Shown here one piece after another: positions 45,807 to 58,400 of a stretch of 64,000 nt of DNA; within the stretch, counting starts at the first letter, position 1, and every line of letters begins with the position of its first letter. The position numbers were made by a program, and so were the translations under genes. Location: assembly GCA_964017235.1 (NCBI GenBank), contig OZ024930.1:153574221-153638220 (forward strand), given 5' to 3'. The stretch is from Sabellastarte sp. h YS-2021 (Eukaryota; Annelida; Polychaeta; Sabellida; Sabellidae). The notes beneath the pieces were generated by a model. The model saw only the letters and a program-made list of their open reading frames with translations, had not been told where the DNA came from and ran no database searches.

Positions 45807-46200
45807 GAATGCTTGTGTTATAATGAACTCTTGTTGGTTTGCAATTTAAATTTAACTATTCTGGTTACTTTTGGATACAAATACAGATACTTGGAGTAAG
45901 TGTACTGGTACCTCAGTGTTTCAGAACAAGATATATCTGTGTTATAAACCTTTGGAAAAGGTTACCTTTAAATAGGAACCTAGACCCAGGTCATGCTTAA
46001 TCATGCATTCTAACATGACACGCTTGTGTCCGCGATTCTGATTGGTCAATCTCAGTGGTAAAACCGAGCATAACCTCACGGCTAGTTTTACATAGGTGGG
46101 CGATAATCCCACTTCAGTGTTTTAAAGTCAAATTTCGAAAAATATGCATTATAAATCTTCATCAAAACAGAATAAAATATAAAATGTGATGTTAGAATAG

Positions 46201-46340
46201 CAATAATACACTCCTAGCGTGGGGTTATGCAGGGTTTTACAACTCATAGCGCATTAGAAACACTCAGGCTTCGCCTTCGTGTTACTAATATCGCTATTCG
46301 TTGTAAAACCCTGCATAACCCCACGCTAGTCGTGTGTTAT
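46201..46340. repeat. Foldback just upstream of COG5
   Basis: GCGTGGGGTTATGCAGGG with TTTTACAA is mirrored exactly by TTGTAAAACCCTGCATAACC with CCACGC. The arms extend, less perfectly, to about 60 bp around GGCTTCGCC. It ends about 60 bp before the COG5 start codon, so it is in the promoter or 5' UTR. A CCAAT-type box (GATTGGTCAAT) lies at about 46040. Confidence 0.85.
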
Positions 46341-46398
46341 TTCTACATTTAGTGTGTACCCGATGGGAATGACCTTGACTGCCACGCAAAACATAAAC

Positions 46399-46435
46399 AT
46401 GGCCAAAGCGGTTCTTGACGTTTTGGAACAAAATG
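46399..46435 (+). CDS. COG5: COG5 exon 1 (start codon)
   Basis: ATG is followed by 11 codons ([12 protein letters not shown]) and one base before the donor GTTAGT. The base G completes GAT (Asp) with exon 2, giving a junction like that in vertebrate COG5, where a Leu-rich start runs into the 'FxxFL' segment. No other upstream ATG-donor pair in the window fits as well. The exon is short, so a chance match is possible. Confidence 0.75.
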
Positions 46436-49400
46436 GTTAGTTCTTGTGAATGCCATCTGATTACTTTTGGCACTGTTTCCTATTTTTTTTCTCAAAGCTC
46501 AGAAATAGTTATCACCGGTTTTTTATTTCAAGATTTTCCACAAATTCACACCTCTCCCGCGGCCAACTTATGCGGCCAACTTATGCAGGGAAGCAGTAGA
46601 CCGAGTATTCTGTCCCAAAATGTGCCCTTTAAAGGCCCTTTTTAAAACTATACTGCTTCCCTGCATAAGTTGGCCGCCCTCACCACAGTTTCACAGGGCT
46701 TTAACATGAATGGCCTACTACACTCTGAAACCATGTACTGAGGTTTTATGGACAACTCGGCCCATTTTAAAGTCGGCCCGTTTCAAAGCGGGCCCCTTAC
46801 AAAGAGAATATGAGAACAACTCATTAATATTCATATTTATGTATGAAATATGAAATCACTATTATTTGTCGATTTTCTAACAATATGTTATAGAAATGCT
46901 GCCTGGAGATCAAGTATGTTACCTGGAAACGTGTAGTTAGCTAGAGAATTAAACATTTCAGTTTCGTGGACTTACACAATTCATTTATATTGATGTATAC
47001 ACAAAAATATGAGGTCACAGAATTCTGTGGGGTTTCCTTACAACATTTTATTAATAGAAATGTTGCTTAAAAGTCCAATAATTTACGTGAAACTTATACT
47101 ATTTTATGTAAAACAAAAATTCACACAAATTAACAAGGATATACACGGTGCCTAAGGGAATTGATTTCAGTAATGTCACTGTATATCTGCACTGGGTGAC
47201 ACCTTAAAAGTATCACTCTATCATCTCAAGAATAATATGGTAAAAATTATTCAAAAAGTATATTTTTTGGTAGGGTTATGACAAATACACTTGTTTATTA
47301 TTTATTAGACCGAGGGTCTGTCCCGTCGCCAATTCCTATTGATATACTGATGGACACAATGGCGAGGGACAGAGCTCACATGTACTTGTTTTTTGTGTAA
47401 ATTTTGAACGGCATATTTCTAGGCATATTACAACAAGTATAAAGTGTTATTTGAATTCTTTTTTCATATTTATGTGCCGTTCACTAATATTTACATGCCA
47501 ATCGAACTGGCATGCGTGTATTTCAACCTGTTTTTAAAATGTAAACAAACTGTCAACAGTACATAGTTATCTATAAAAGAATTTTTTTGCTTGTAAAAGC
47601 AGTTTAGTTAAGCAGCATGTGTATTGTAAACCAGATACAGCTACATGGACATAATAATTACTTTTTAAATTAAATAAAATAATTTCCCATAGTTTGAGAT
47701 TTACACAGAAAACAAGTACATGTGAACTCTGTCCCTCGCCATTGTGTCCATCAACATATCAATAACAATTGGCGACGGGACAGAAACTCGGTCTAATTAT
47801 TTATACATGTGTGGTGAGATTATTTTTATGAAGTTTTTATCACTTTTGTGTATGGGTGTCCTGAGTTAAAACCGTCCCAAGTTAGCAACTCAAGTTAGAA
47901 CACAGGTGAAAAATGATGTAAATTTTTAATTTTCTGAAATTGCGTACAAGTAGCATGAGAACTAGGTCAGTAATGGGGGTGTTTCACTGGAGCCGACTTG
48001 TTGGTAACTAGGTATTTTTCGAGGGTCGGGAGCAGTGTTTACAGAGTCGGTTAGGGTTGGTTGTAGTTTCCTGGCTTGTCGCAGTGGATCGGCATAATGT
48101 TAAACATATTTGATATTTCACTGACCCTCCACGACTCTGCAACCAGACTGTGGCTCTGCCCACCTAGAAATTGTCCTGTCATGGATCTCTACGGCTTATC
48201 AGGTACACTTCCCGTCTTGTCCTACACTATTACTGTCTTGTCTTGAAAAACTTGCCGCCCTGTCCTGCTTCATGCCAGGACTCCACCTCCAGACACTCCG
48301 TGAACAATAACCGACTGCACTTGAATGCAAACTGGCCTATCATAAACATAACCGACCTGACTTGAACACATACAGACAAGTGGGGAACTGTGTAGTAGTG
48401 AGTGGAATCGCCCCAATTTTCATGGTCGATTATTCGTCCATTTTTTCGACTGATGATCAACCCATAATCGACTTTTGTACTCGACTGTTGGCCAGTATAT
48501 CATGAAACACTTTCTGGGATGAAGTATTTGTCAATCCAGTAAGAATAACAGTGTTTCTGACATTTAAAATCTACCAAAAGCAGTCGATCATCGGTCGGAA
48601 AATTGGACGAATAATCGACCACGAAAATTGAGGCGATTCCACTCGCTACCCAATACTGTGTAGGACAAGCGGGCTTAATTTTTACAACCCACGGCTTGTC
48701 TGCTGCTCAAATCTGTGATTATATAAGGCGAGTCAGTCTGCGTAGTGGATCTTTTGGAATCTGGCATCTGACGGATTACATCTGGCAGCCTATCAAGAAT
48801 AGGAGTTTGTTTTTTTTACAATTATCTAGGGCAGTTATGAGTTGAAGATGGCTGACTTTATACTTTAGGATTTTGTTTTTTATGAAAACGCTGCTGCTTA
48901 TTATTTGACAATGGGTCTTAAGAAAGGCAGAAGAGTGAGGAAGATAGAAGTTCCCACTGACATTGTTCCTGAATTTGAGCTGGGGGACACAGCAGCAGAT
49001 ATCCAGCAGAGGAGGGAGGAGAGGGAGGCCAGAGAGAGGGATGAGGTACGGCAACAGCAACAGAGGGAGGAGGCAAGAGCGGAGGAATCACACTCTCAAG
49101 AGGAGGGAGTTGCAGAAAAAAGGCCCAGGACCGAAAGAAGTGACACTGAAACAGAGGCTGCTGGAGGAGAGGCGGGAGCATCACAGTCACATTACAAGAA
49201 GGGGCACATGACCAACGTCTATCTCAATGATTCTAAAGCGGAGGCTATTGTGGACTTTGTAAAGGACCACAAGGAGTTGTATGACAAGACCAGTGAACAT
49301 TTCAAGGACAAAGTGAGGAAGGAGTTTCTGTTGGAGCAGTTCGCCAAGAGTTGCAAAGGACACGTTACGGGAGGTTGACACAGTCAAAGTCTTGACAGGC

Positions 49401-52400
49401 CCCGAAGGAGATGACAGAATGCCAGACTTGTATACAGGACAAGTTAGGATTCCTGAGGTTCACATGAGACGCAAGGGGCTTAGCAAGTTGTCAGCCTGCA
49501 AATCGCAAGCCTGATGAGCCAGCGCTTCAGCTACTACAGCACACAACATCTCCAGAGCCTTGACTGACACAGACAGTATGGACATAAGCATGTGATCAAC
49601 AGTCACCACATTATAACCATGAGCCCCACCGCAGCTTCAAGGCGCTCTTCTGTCAACCAGCTGGTCATGCATCAGTTCACATAGATGAGAACCATGCTGT
49701 CATCATTCCTCAGTCAAAAGCAGAAGACAACACGTACAGCCTTCTGCAACTACCTGGCATCGGAGGGGGAGGGGTTAGAGGAGAAAGACTTTCAAACATT
49801 TAAAAATGAGGTTGTCAAGCTCCTAACCAACATTCAAAGCAAGACAGAAGAATGTGGTTGTCAGCCCCAGCAACTACAGCAACAGACAATTTCACATAGC
49901 TCAAGTGCAGCTTCAACATTTGTGCCACAGACATTTCAACAGCCACAGCAGCCAGCTGCAGCTGCAAGAGAATACATCTTAACCATCCCATAGACATAGA
50001 TGCTTTCAAGCCAGGTCATCCAAACCGCTCAGCAGAGCCAAGTGGCCAGCAAAGGACAGCAGCAGCAATCCTGAGGGCAGCTGACTTCCTTCCTAGTCAG
50101 TGACAACCAAAAGGCACTTACATTCACATTGGCACCGACGAAACACTTCAACCCTCCATCAGTTGCCTCAGCTACAGGCGAAGAAAGCCAACACAACATA
50201 TTAGGACTTTCAAGCTTCTTCAGAAATCTTCAGTCTGCGATGAGCTACCAACAGATTGACACACCACAGCCATTTTTACCAGCTGACAAACTAGCACCAG
50301 CCGCCTCTCCTCCAGCCACCACTGCCTCATAGCAAGAACATCGGCAGCCACTAGCCCAGCCTCCGTGTCCTCTGCAGTCAGCTGACGCCAAACAGCAGCC
50401 ACAGTAGAACATCTGCCAAGCCTTCAATCGGTCCTTTTCAGGACCACTGCTGTAAACCATTTTAAGGTCCTTTTCAGGACCACCAGAATCTTTCAAAAAC
50501 AATGAATAAGCTGCTGTTTTAAAAACAATCCCAAACAAGAAGCATTACACCACCCCACACAAAACACTTTTGTCCCAAACACAAAAAACCAAATGAATGA
50601 ATGAATGAGTGTGTCCGTGAATAAAAGTTAGAAGTTTAAAAAAGAAAATAATAATTGGTTAACCCTGAAAAGGACTGATAGTAGTCCTGAAAAGGACTGA
50701 TAGATGCCAACTTCTGCCCCCAGGGTTGTTGGTTGCTACATCTCAGATCCTGTCCTGCCTAGCCAATGCCCCCACATGATCGAAGTAGTCCTTCAGTAGT
50801 TTTTGTTGATGTTTGGCCTCCCGTGAAGGATTCCTGTAGTTCTCATTGGGCACATACACCGCTTGTTCATTCTGTTGGCTGCTACATCATTTTCTGGGGT
50901 TGGTGCCCTGTCTGCCCCGCCCTGGTTATGTCCTCATTATGTTGTACAACACCACATATGTAAAGACAATGTCTCTGACAACCCTTGGCCTTTGCTCCAT
51001 GGTGCCCAGTAGTACCCTGAAGCGGCTCACTGTGTCTCCAAAGGCATTTTCCACCACCCTGATCCCCTTGGAGGTCCTTTAGTTGGCTATTCTTTCATTC
51101 CTGGTCAGTTGTCTTCGGCTGTAGGGTTTGACCATCCAGGGCATCAAGGCAAAGGCGTCGTCACCCAGCAAGCTGTAGTGTAAGTCTGGCCCTCCCTCCC
51201 CCAGGGGTTCAGGTGGTGGAAGCCCCAAGCTGCCGTCCTTGTGCCGTCTTCTGCCTCAAAAGGCTTCTATTGAAAATCTGTGCATTTGAGCACGAATCAC
51301 TTGACCCACTGTCTATCTAGAGGAATCTGTATTCTGCATTCACCAGGGCCAGGAGAACCAGGGAAAAGAAGCCCTTGTAGTTGCAATAGTCACTGCCTGT
51401 TTTCTTGGGCTTCTTTATGGCAATATGCTTCCCGTCTATGGCACCTACAGCATGGGGGACATTCCATCTGGTTCTGAAATTCTCCACCCTTTTCCATTCA
51501 TCAGGGCTATCAAGGCAGTGCAAATATTCGTCCTGGAATTCACCAAAGATGACTCGGCAGACCTGGGGGACGAATTTGCAGATGGTGGTGCGGCCAACCA
51601 ACTAGTGGTACTGCAGGGAGGTGTAGGTCTCTTCAGTGGTCAGGTGTCCCAGGGTTATGGCCAATTTGAGTCCAACTTCCAGTGGTGTCCTGAAATTGGT
51701 GACTGACTTCTTCGGTGGTGAATGCGTTCCTCGATGAGGTAAAAAAAGGCAGGGGGCATCCTGACAAAATTCTAGTACCCTGGGATGTCTGTGTGTATGC
51801 CTGTCTGAAGTATCTAGCGCATGACCCTGGGGTTTTGTGGCTTCCTTCTTCTCCTTGGGGCTGGCTGGGGCTGAGGCTGTACTGGTGTCTGTATGGCAGG
51901 TGATGGTGCTGGGTTCAAATGTGTCCTCTGTCTTTCCATTAAGATGCAAATCAAAATATTAAACTCAGTAAAAACCAAAAGTACCCTAAGCTGATGTATG
52001 AAGTGTCTGTGATGTGGCATCTTTGCAGTGACAAATGATGTTTTTTGTGAGCCACAGAGAGTATAGTTTTGGTTTGATCCTGACTTTAGATCCCGAGTCC
52101 AGTGTTTAATCAGTCCAGTTGGGGTGAATCTGGAAAATACTCCAATGCTGTCTTTTGTCAGTATGGCTAGTTGGGGGTTGCTATGGCTTGTCTGTTAGGG
52201 GTTTATGGCTTATCCTGGTAGTTCCCATCTTGTCATGAAGAAAATGATCCTGACCCCAAGTCAGGTTGGGATCTTGATCCAGACAAGCCGGTATGAAGAT
52301 GTTGGGAAGATGTTACCGACCAATCATTTTTGCCTGCTTTTTTGTGGTTTTTGTCCCCATTCCATGACTTTTGAAACCGGGTTGCTATGGCTTGTCTGTT

Positions 52401-55400
52401 AGCGGTTTATGGCTTATCCTGGTAGTTTCCCATCTTGTCATGAAGAAAATGATCCTGACCCCAAGTCAGGTTGGGATCTTGATCCAGACAAGCTGGTATG
52501 AAAATGTTGGGAAGATGTTACCGACCAATCATTTTTGCCTGCTTTTTTGTGGTTTTTGTCCCCATTCCATGACTTTTGAAACCGACCCTAGAGTCGTAGA
52601 GTCGGTTACTGGGTCAGTTCCAGTGGAACACCCCATTACCCTGTGGCAGAAAACCTTTGTCACTGATAATTAAATGAATGAAACAAATGTTTTTCAGCAT
52701 AGTAGTGGATATTTTCTTTATAATTCGGCATAAATAATGCGTGAAGTATTTTACAGCTGTGGAGCACTTATGTAGATTTGTTGTATCATATACTTTATTG
52801 ATATTTTCGATTAGTAGCACCTACCATACAACTTTGTGTCATATATTCAACTAACATGCACAGTTACACACATCCCAGTAATTATAACTACACAGCCGAG
52901 AATTGTGTACTTAGATAAACATTTCACTTTTTATAGTCATTTTATCTCTTGTGAACACATCATATGTTGTTTGTAGTCTGTGTATGCAGTACTGGCTTCA
53001 CTGTATGATATGCAGTTTGTTGATGAACTTGATAGAAAAAAAACTGTCTTGCACTGACCAATGGAATATTTAAAATTACTTGACTATAAGTGAAGATTGC
53101 ATATGAAAATCTATAGATTGAAAATCCCCAGATTGAAAATTCCTGAATATTGTCAAACCCATAGAAACACCCAAGATGTGGCATTAAAAATCACCAATAT
53201 AAAAAGTCCTAATACTATAGTGCAAATGTATTTACAAATGCATTATTGTATTGTCTTATTATTTATTCATTGTTGTACACATGTAGACGTTCAATGATGT
53301 GACTTCAAATTCCTGTTCTTTAAAACAGATATGTAGTTGTTGATTACAATCAGGAAAAATGGCTTTCATTTGTCCTGTTGTTTATGTAGAAGTTTAACAA
53401 AATGTAAAATGAAAGGTGTACAACCTATTAGTAAGGTTGTGAATGAATTTGGTTGTGGACTGGATTTGCTATTGTGACAGAACCCCAAAAATTATAAAAT
53501 CACTACTACTGGCTTGGCTATTAGGGATTTCCCTTAAACTTTTCAAAACCAGTTGTTGCTTTTCAAAAGTCATTAAATTATAACATAGATTCACCAAATT
53601 GATGAAACTGTATTAGTGTTCTCAATATTTCCAGTTATGTGGGACCGGGTGGGTAGTAATTTTAACGGGCGGGTACCCGGGTACTCGTTCCGATGGGCGA
53701 TAATAGGTATTAGAACATAAATCTCTACATTTACAAACCCTAAACTCACATAAAGCACGGGATCCAACCCATTTGCTTTATTCCTTGCATCTGCCAAGCT
53801 TTTTATTTAATAAATGACAAAATAATCATGTATATTAGGATAATATTGTTTTTTGCTTCACTCGTTGGTGCATTCAAAACACCAGGAGACGGAAGAAATG
53901 TTCATAAAAGACTTTTGTAGATTCAAAACACAGTTGTTTATGCCATAAAATGGAGTCACATGACCAAAAAGTCAAACATTAAACAAAGCTCGAATGTAGT
54001 TTCGGAATCGCAACTTTTATTTTTTTCTAAGAGCAATAAGTTAATTTTACTGAATAAAAGTTCTAAAATACTGTGTGAAAACACTGAAGTTTTATTTATT
54101 AAGTAGAACATGTCACTATATGGACAATATACAGCAATTTATGTTGTCGGAATTAGATAATTGTTTTAACATGCTGACGAATTTCAAAGCGTTCCTGCAT
54201 TTAGCAATGTATAAACAACCAAAATAAAAGATAAATGACACTATAAATGGTGTAAAAGGTGAGAAAACAATATTATTGTACAAATTAACTGAACAGTTTC
54301 CTTTTGAAGTGACTTTATGTAGATAGTTGGGACATATCGGGACTCGGTCGGCCACCATGGGCGATATTGGAAGCACTTAAGCTTAGATGAGGGTACTCGG
54401 GTATGTGATTTCGGATTCGGGTAGATATTCAAAGTTCGGGTACCCGGATATCCGGATACCCGTTGAGATCACTAAACTGTATGCTTCAGTTGTACTTTTT
54501 TTGAGAGATTTTTCATGCTATTTCAATACCAGTTAATAACCAGTTATCAAATGTGTTTGGAAACCAATAACCATTTTGGAAAATTACTACCAACTGCATC
54601 AAGCCTACTGATTTTTCTTGATTACTGCTTTCAGGAAAGATTAGTGAACGGACTGACTCAACAGTTTAGGAAATTAATGTGTGCTCTAAAACCCACTCAA
54701 ACACCTAAAGTGTATTTTCAATGTCACATCTGGGGATTTCTGTGCAAATATTCAGTGATTTTTAATCTGGGGTTTTTCAGTGTGTTCCAAAAGTGAAATA
54801 AAAAAATTATTTGGTAAGCAAACATTAACTTAATAATATATTTTAGCTAATTTTCCTTCTTTTAACTAGTAACAAATATTGTTAATTTAATAAAGCAACA
54901 TATGACATTTGTTTGATGTCCAGAACCAGCGGCATGTTTTGGATTTTTAAAAATCTTCTGACATATTCATCAGCATTATAGTTAAAGCAGAAACATTGCT
55001 CCTTATGTGCTAATTTGTAGGTACATTTTATTTCAGTTAGTTTAGATCTCTGGTATTCCAAGAGACAAATATATCTTCATTGCTTTATTTTTATCATATT
55101 GTCTGTAGCATTTACTTCAAATAAATATCTTATTGGCATGTTAATATCCCTGGACGAAAGTTTGGGGATACTTGGGATTCAGTACGGTGATGCTGCCGCC
55201 ACAGAGATTTCCTTTTGGACGCGATAGCTTAAAAAAATATGTTAGTTAGACCTTTCAGATTTGGTATGTGGGTATATATGGGCAATGCCACGAACACTAT
55301 TGTTTTGTGACCTTGACCTTCAATTTCAAGGTCACTGGTGGCCTCTTAAAGGTCAGATTTTGGCCATTTTTTCACATTTTGGCCCAGGTCTCATATACAG

Positions 55401-58400
55401 AAGGTTAGATCATCCTATGGCTGGTATATATAATATATATATATGTCCTCTATAAGCATGCAGAACTTTGACCTTGAAGCTCTTCATTGAAGGTCATCCA
55501 CAGGTCATCCAAGGTACCTGACCAAGGCCATTTTTGGCCTTTTTGGAGATATTTTCACACTTATTGCTGACTATATTGCATGGAAACTATTGAAAATGGT
55601 TTTGGAGGTTGAGTACATGATGGAGTACCAGTATCCAGACTTAATAGCTACAGAGGATTGTTGGTTACAGAGAAAATCAGCTGATTCCACAGTTATGGAC
55701 AGGAGGAAGGCAGTTGTTTCATATAAGCCTACCCCTGCTGAGATGTAGTCTAATTCGCCAAGTTCTGCCAGCTCCTATGAGTTTTCGTAGAAATGTGGAG
55801 CCAACAGGAACTGTTTACAGAGCATTGTTTCACCTATAGCCGGTTAGGCCCTGGTACTGGGCAGGTCCACAGGACTGGCTAACAGACCAGCAGTAGCCTT
55901 TTAAGGGTCCAAGTGGCCATCTCAGATCAACCAGTTACTGCCCTAGGAAATTGGTTACAGAGAAATTCTTATACCAATCATTGGTCTTGGTGAGACGACT
56001 GGTCTGAACCTACCACACCAGTCAGCCAGCCTACTGTCAGGACCTCCTAGCTGGTCAAAAGTGACTATAGATAAGACTTTCCCAACAAGATTTGTCCAAC
56101 TACCTGTCAGCCTTATCTTATCAGACCCCACACCAGCCAGTTACTGGTACCGGTGAGATGCCGAACTCAACCAGACTGGTCAGCCTACCGCCAGCAAGAA
56201 GTCTGCTGTATCAGTTAATGTGGAGGTTCATCAAGTTTTTCTTATGGGCTACAGTGAGATACAGTGATCCATCCTCCTAGACTGGCCACCCAGCTTGCCT
56301 TTTACCCAGCCTGTGAGCAGTGTCAGCTGACACCAGGGGCCTGAGTTTCCAAACTCAGCCTTCCCCTCAAGATTATAACCCATTTGCCGCTTTTCACAAC
56401 TCAAGCAATGGTAAACTTATCTGTTAATCAGACCAGTTGTCACAGTTCTCATAAATGGCTATTAGTGTTTTCCACAGTGGGGTTGTGTGGGTTACTGACA
56501 CCCATACAGAAGCAAGTCCACCTAGGTCGCCTCCACATGAGGCCGATACAATCGCACTTGAAGAACAGCTGAAGGGTACCAGACTCACTAGAAAAGGTGA
56601 TCCCAGTTCACTCCACCCCATCTAAAATGGTGGTTGTAGGATGACAATGTGCTTCAAGGTCAACTGTTACACCTACTTAAATATGCTCTACAAATCCTTA
56701 CAGATGCATCAAGAAGGGCGACTGCTCACTTAGGGGAACACACTGCAAGGGGAACCTGGTCCCTTCCAGAAGCAAGTTACACATAAAGTATCTGGAACCA
56801 AGGCGGTCTTTTGGCCCTAATGGAGTTCCAAGACCTCTGCTTGAACCTGATTGCTACCATAGCTACAGACAACACCATGGTGGTTGCCTATTTAAGGAGG
56901 GGGGGGGAGTAAGTCGGGCCCTGTTTGTGCCCTACTTTGGAGAATCCTGACCTGGTGCTCCAGGAAAAAGGCTCAAGCCCGACACATTCACACTTCAACC
57001 ATGTCCCTTCCGGGGATACACTACATCGAGACACAATGTCTAGTTTTATTTGTGGGTGCAAGTTGTTGGGTGTAACTTGCCGTGAATCACCAGTAGTTTG
57101 TTACTTTTACATGTCCTTAACTCTTTGTTGTATTCCATGAACTGACATGTACAGGTTCACAAACTGTTCTGTTTTTACACACTTCTGTTTGATTCTGTTT
57201 GATCAAAACATGTTTATATTGTAGTGTTTTTTACATACCAGTAATCCAGTACATGGCTAAATTTGAAAAAAAAAACTAAAACCGTGGAATATTACTAGAA
57301 TGGCAGTGTGAACATTTAAAGTTGAACTTTTAATTTTCATTGTGTCATGAGGTTCACACCAGTCATTTTTATGAATCTCAAAATTATGTAGTACATGGAA
57401 AACAAACTTAATGTTGTACAACACAGCATTTGCTTAATTTCAGATGACTTCCAACAATTCTTTGAAGGTGGTTTTGATGCCAAAGCATATGCCAGTTCAG
57501 TTATTCAGGGTTTAGCAATTAGCCAACAGTTGTCAAAATTGGCTGAAGGTATTTTGCTTCTGGATAAAGAATTACATTCGCAGGTATGTTCAATTTTATG
57601 AATATTTTGTGTGAATATACCGGTGATTATACAACATCACAGTTTGTTCGTCATTAATTGCTCAGTTGAAAAGAACTGATACTTATGTTTGGCTGGACAC
57701 CAAGAAATGATACAGGACACACATAAATGTTGTGTAAAATATTAGATTGCCTGGTAATACATGTTATGTCCTGAAAAGTTGACATGTAATGTTTTTTCTT
57801 TTAGGTAGTTGCACATCACGATGATTTACTATCTCAAGCAACAGGGGTCGAGACATTGGAAGGAGTCCTACAAATGATGCAGACAAGAACACAGTCTCTG
57901 CTAGCAGCAGTCGAAAGGTAATTCTTTATTTTAAAACATTACCACAATCAGAAGCCAAGCATACACATGTTACAAATCGGCCATAAAACAATGGTTTGTC
58001 TCTCCAAGCATGTTCATTGACCTAGTCCTAACTGTGTTTTCTTTGTACAACCATATTTTTTGCATCGTAAGTTATTTCTGAAATCAAATCCACCTGTAGG
58101 GTGAAACAAACAGAGCCTGCAAAAGATAGAAATATAAGAATTATTCATGTTGTTTCAAGGAATAAATTTACAAGTTGCATTTTAGGAGATATAAATTTAA
58201 GGTATCACTGGAATTTTTATGTCAGCTGACTTGTCAGTCAGCTGACATTATGGCATCACTCTCTGCGGCGTCCACGTGAACATCTTCTTCTCCAAAAGTA
58301 CAAGGCCAAGAGACATGCTGTTACTTTTAAAAGATACTTTATCTATTGAGGATGATAAATCGTAAAATTCATGAAGATCTGTCTGTTCGTCTGTTCCCCA

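Larger units (their letters stand above)
47973..52637. mobile_element. PIF/Harbinger transposon, 4.66 kb
   Basis: The ends GGGGGTGTTTCACTGGA and TCCAGTGGAACACCCC are inverted. Inside are a MADF-like DNA-binding protein gene on the plus strand and a Harbinger transposase on the minus strand, the two genes expected of the superfamily. The flanking bases read TAAT and ATTA; a clean 3-bp TWA duplication is not visible. A MITE (48396-48654) and a 200-bp duplication (52183-52582) are added. It lies in COG5 intron 1. Confidence 0.85.
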
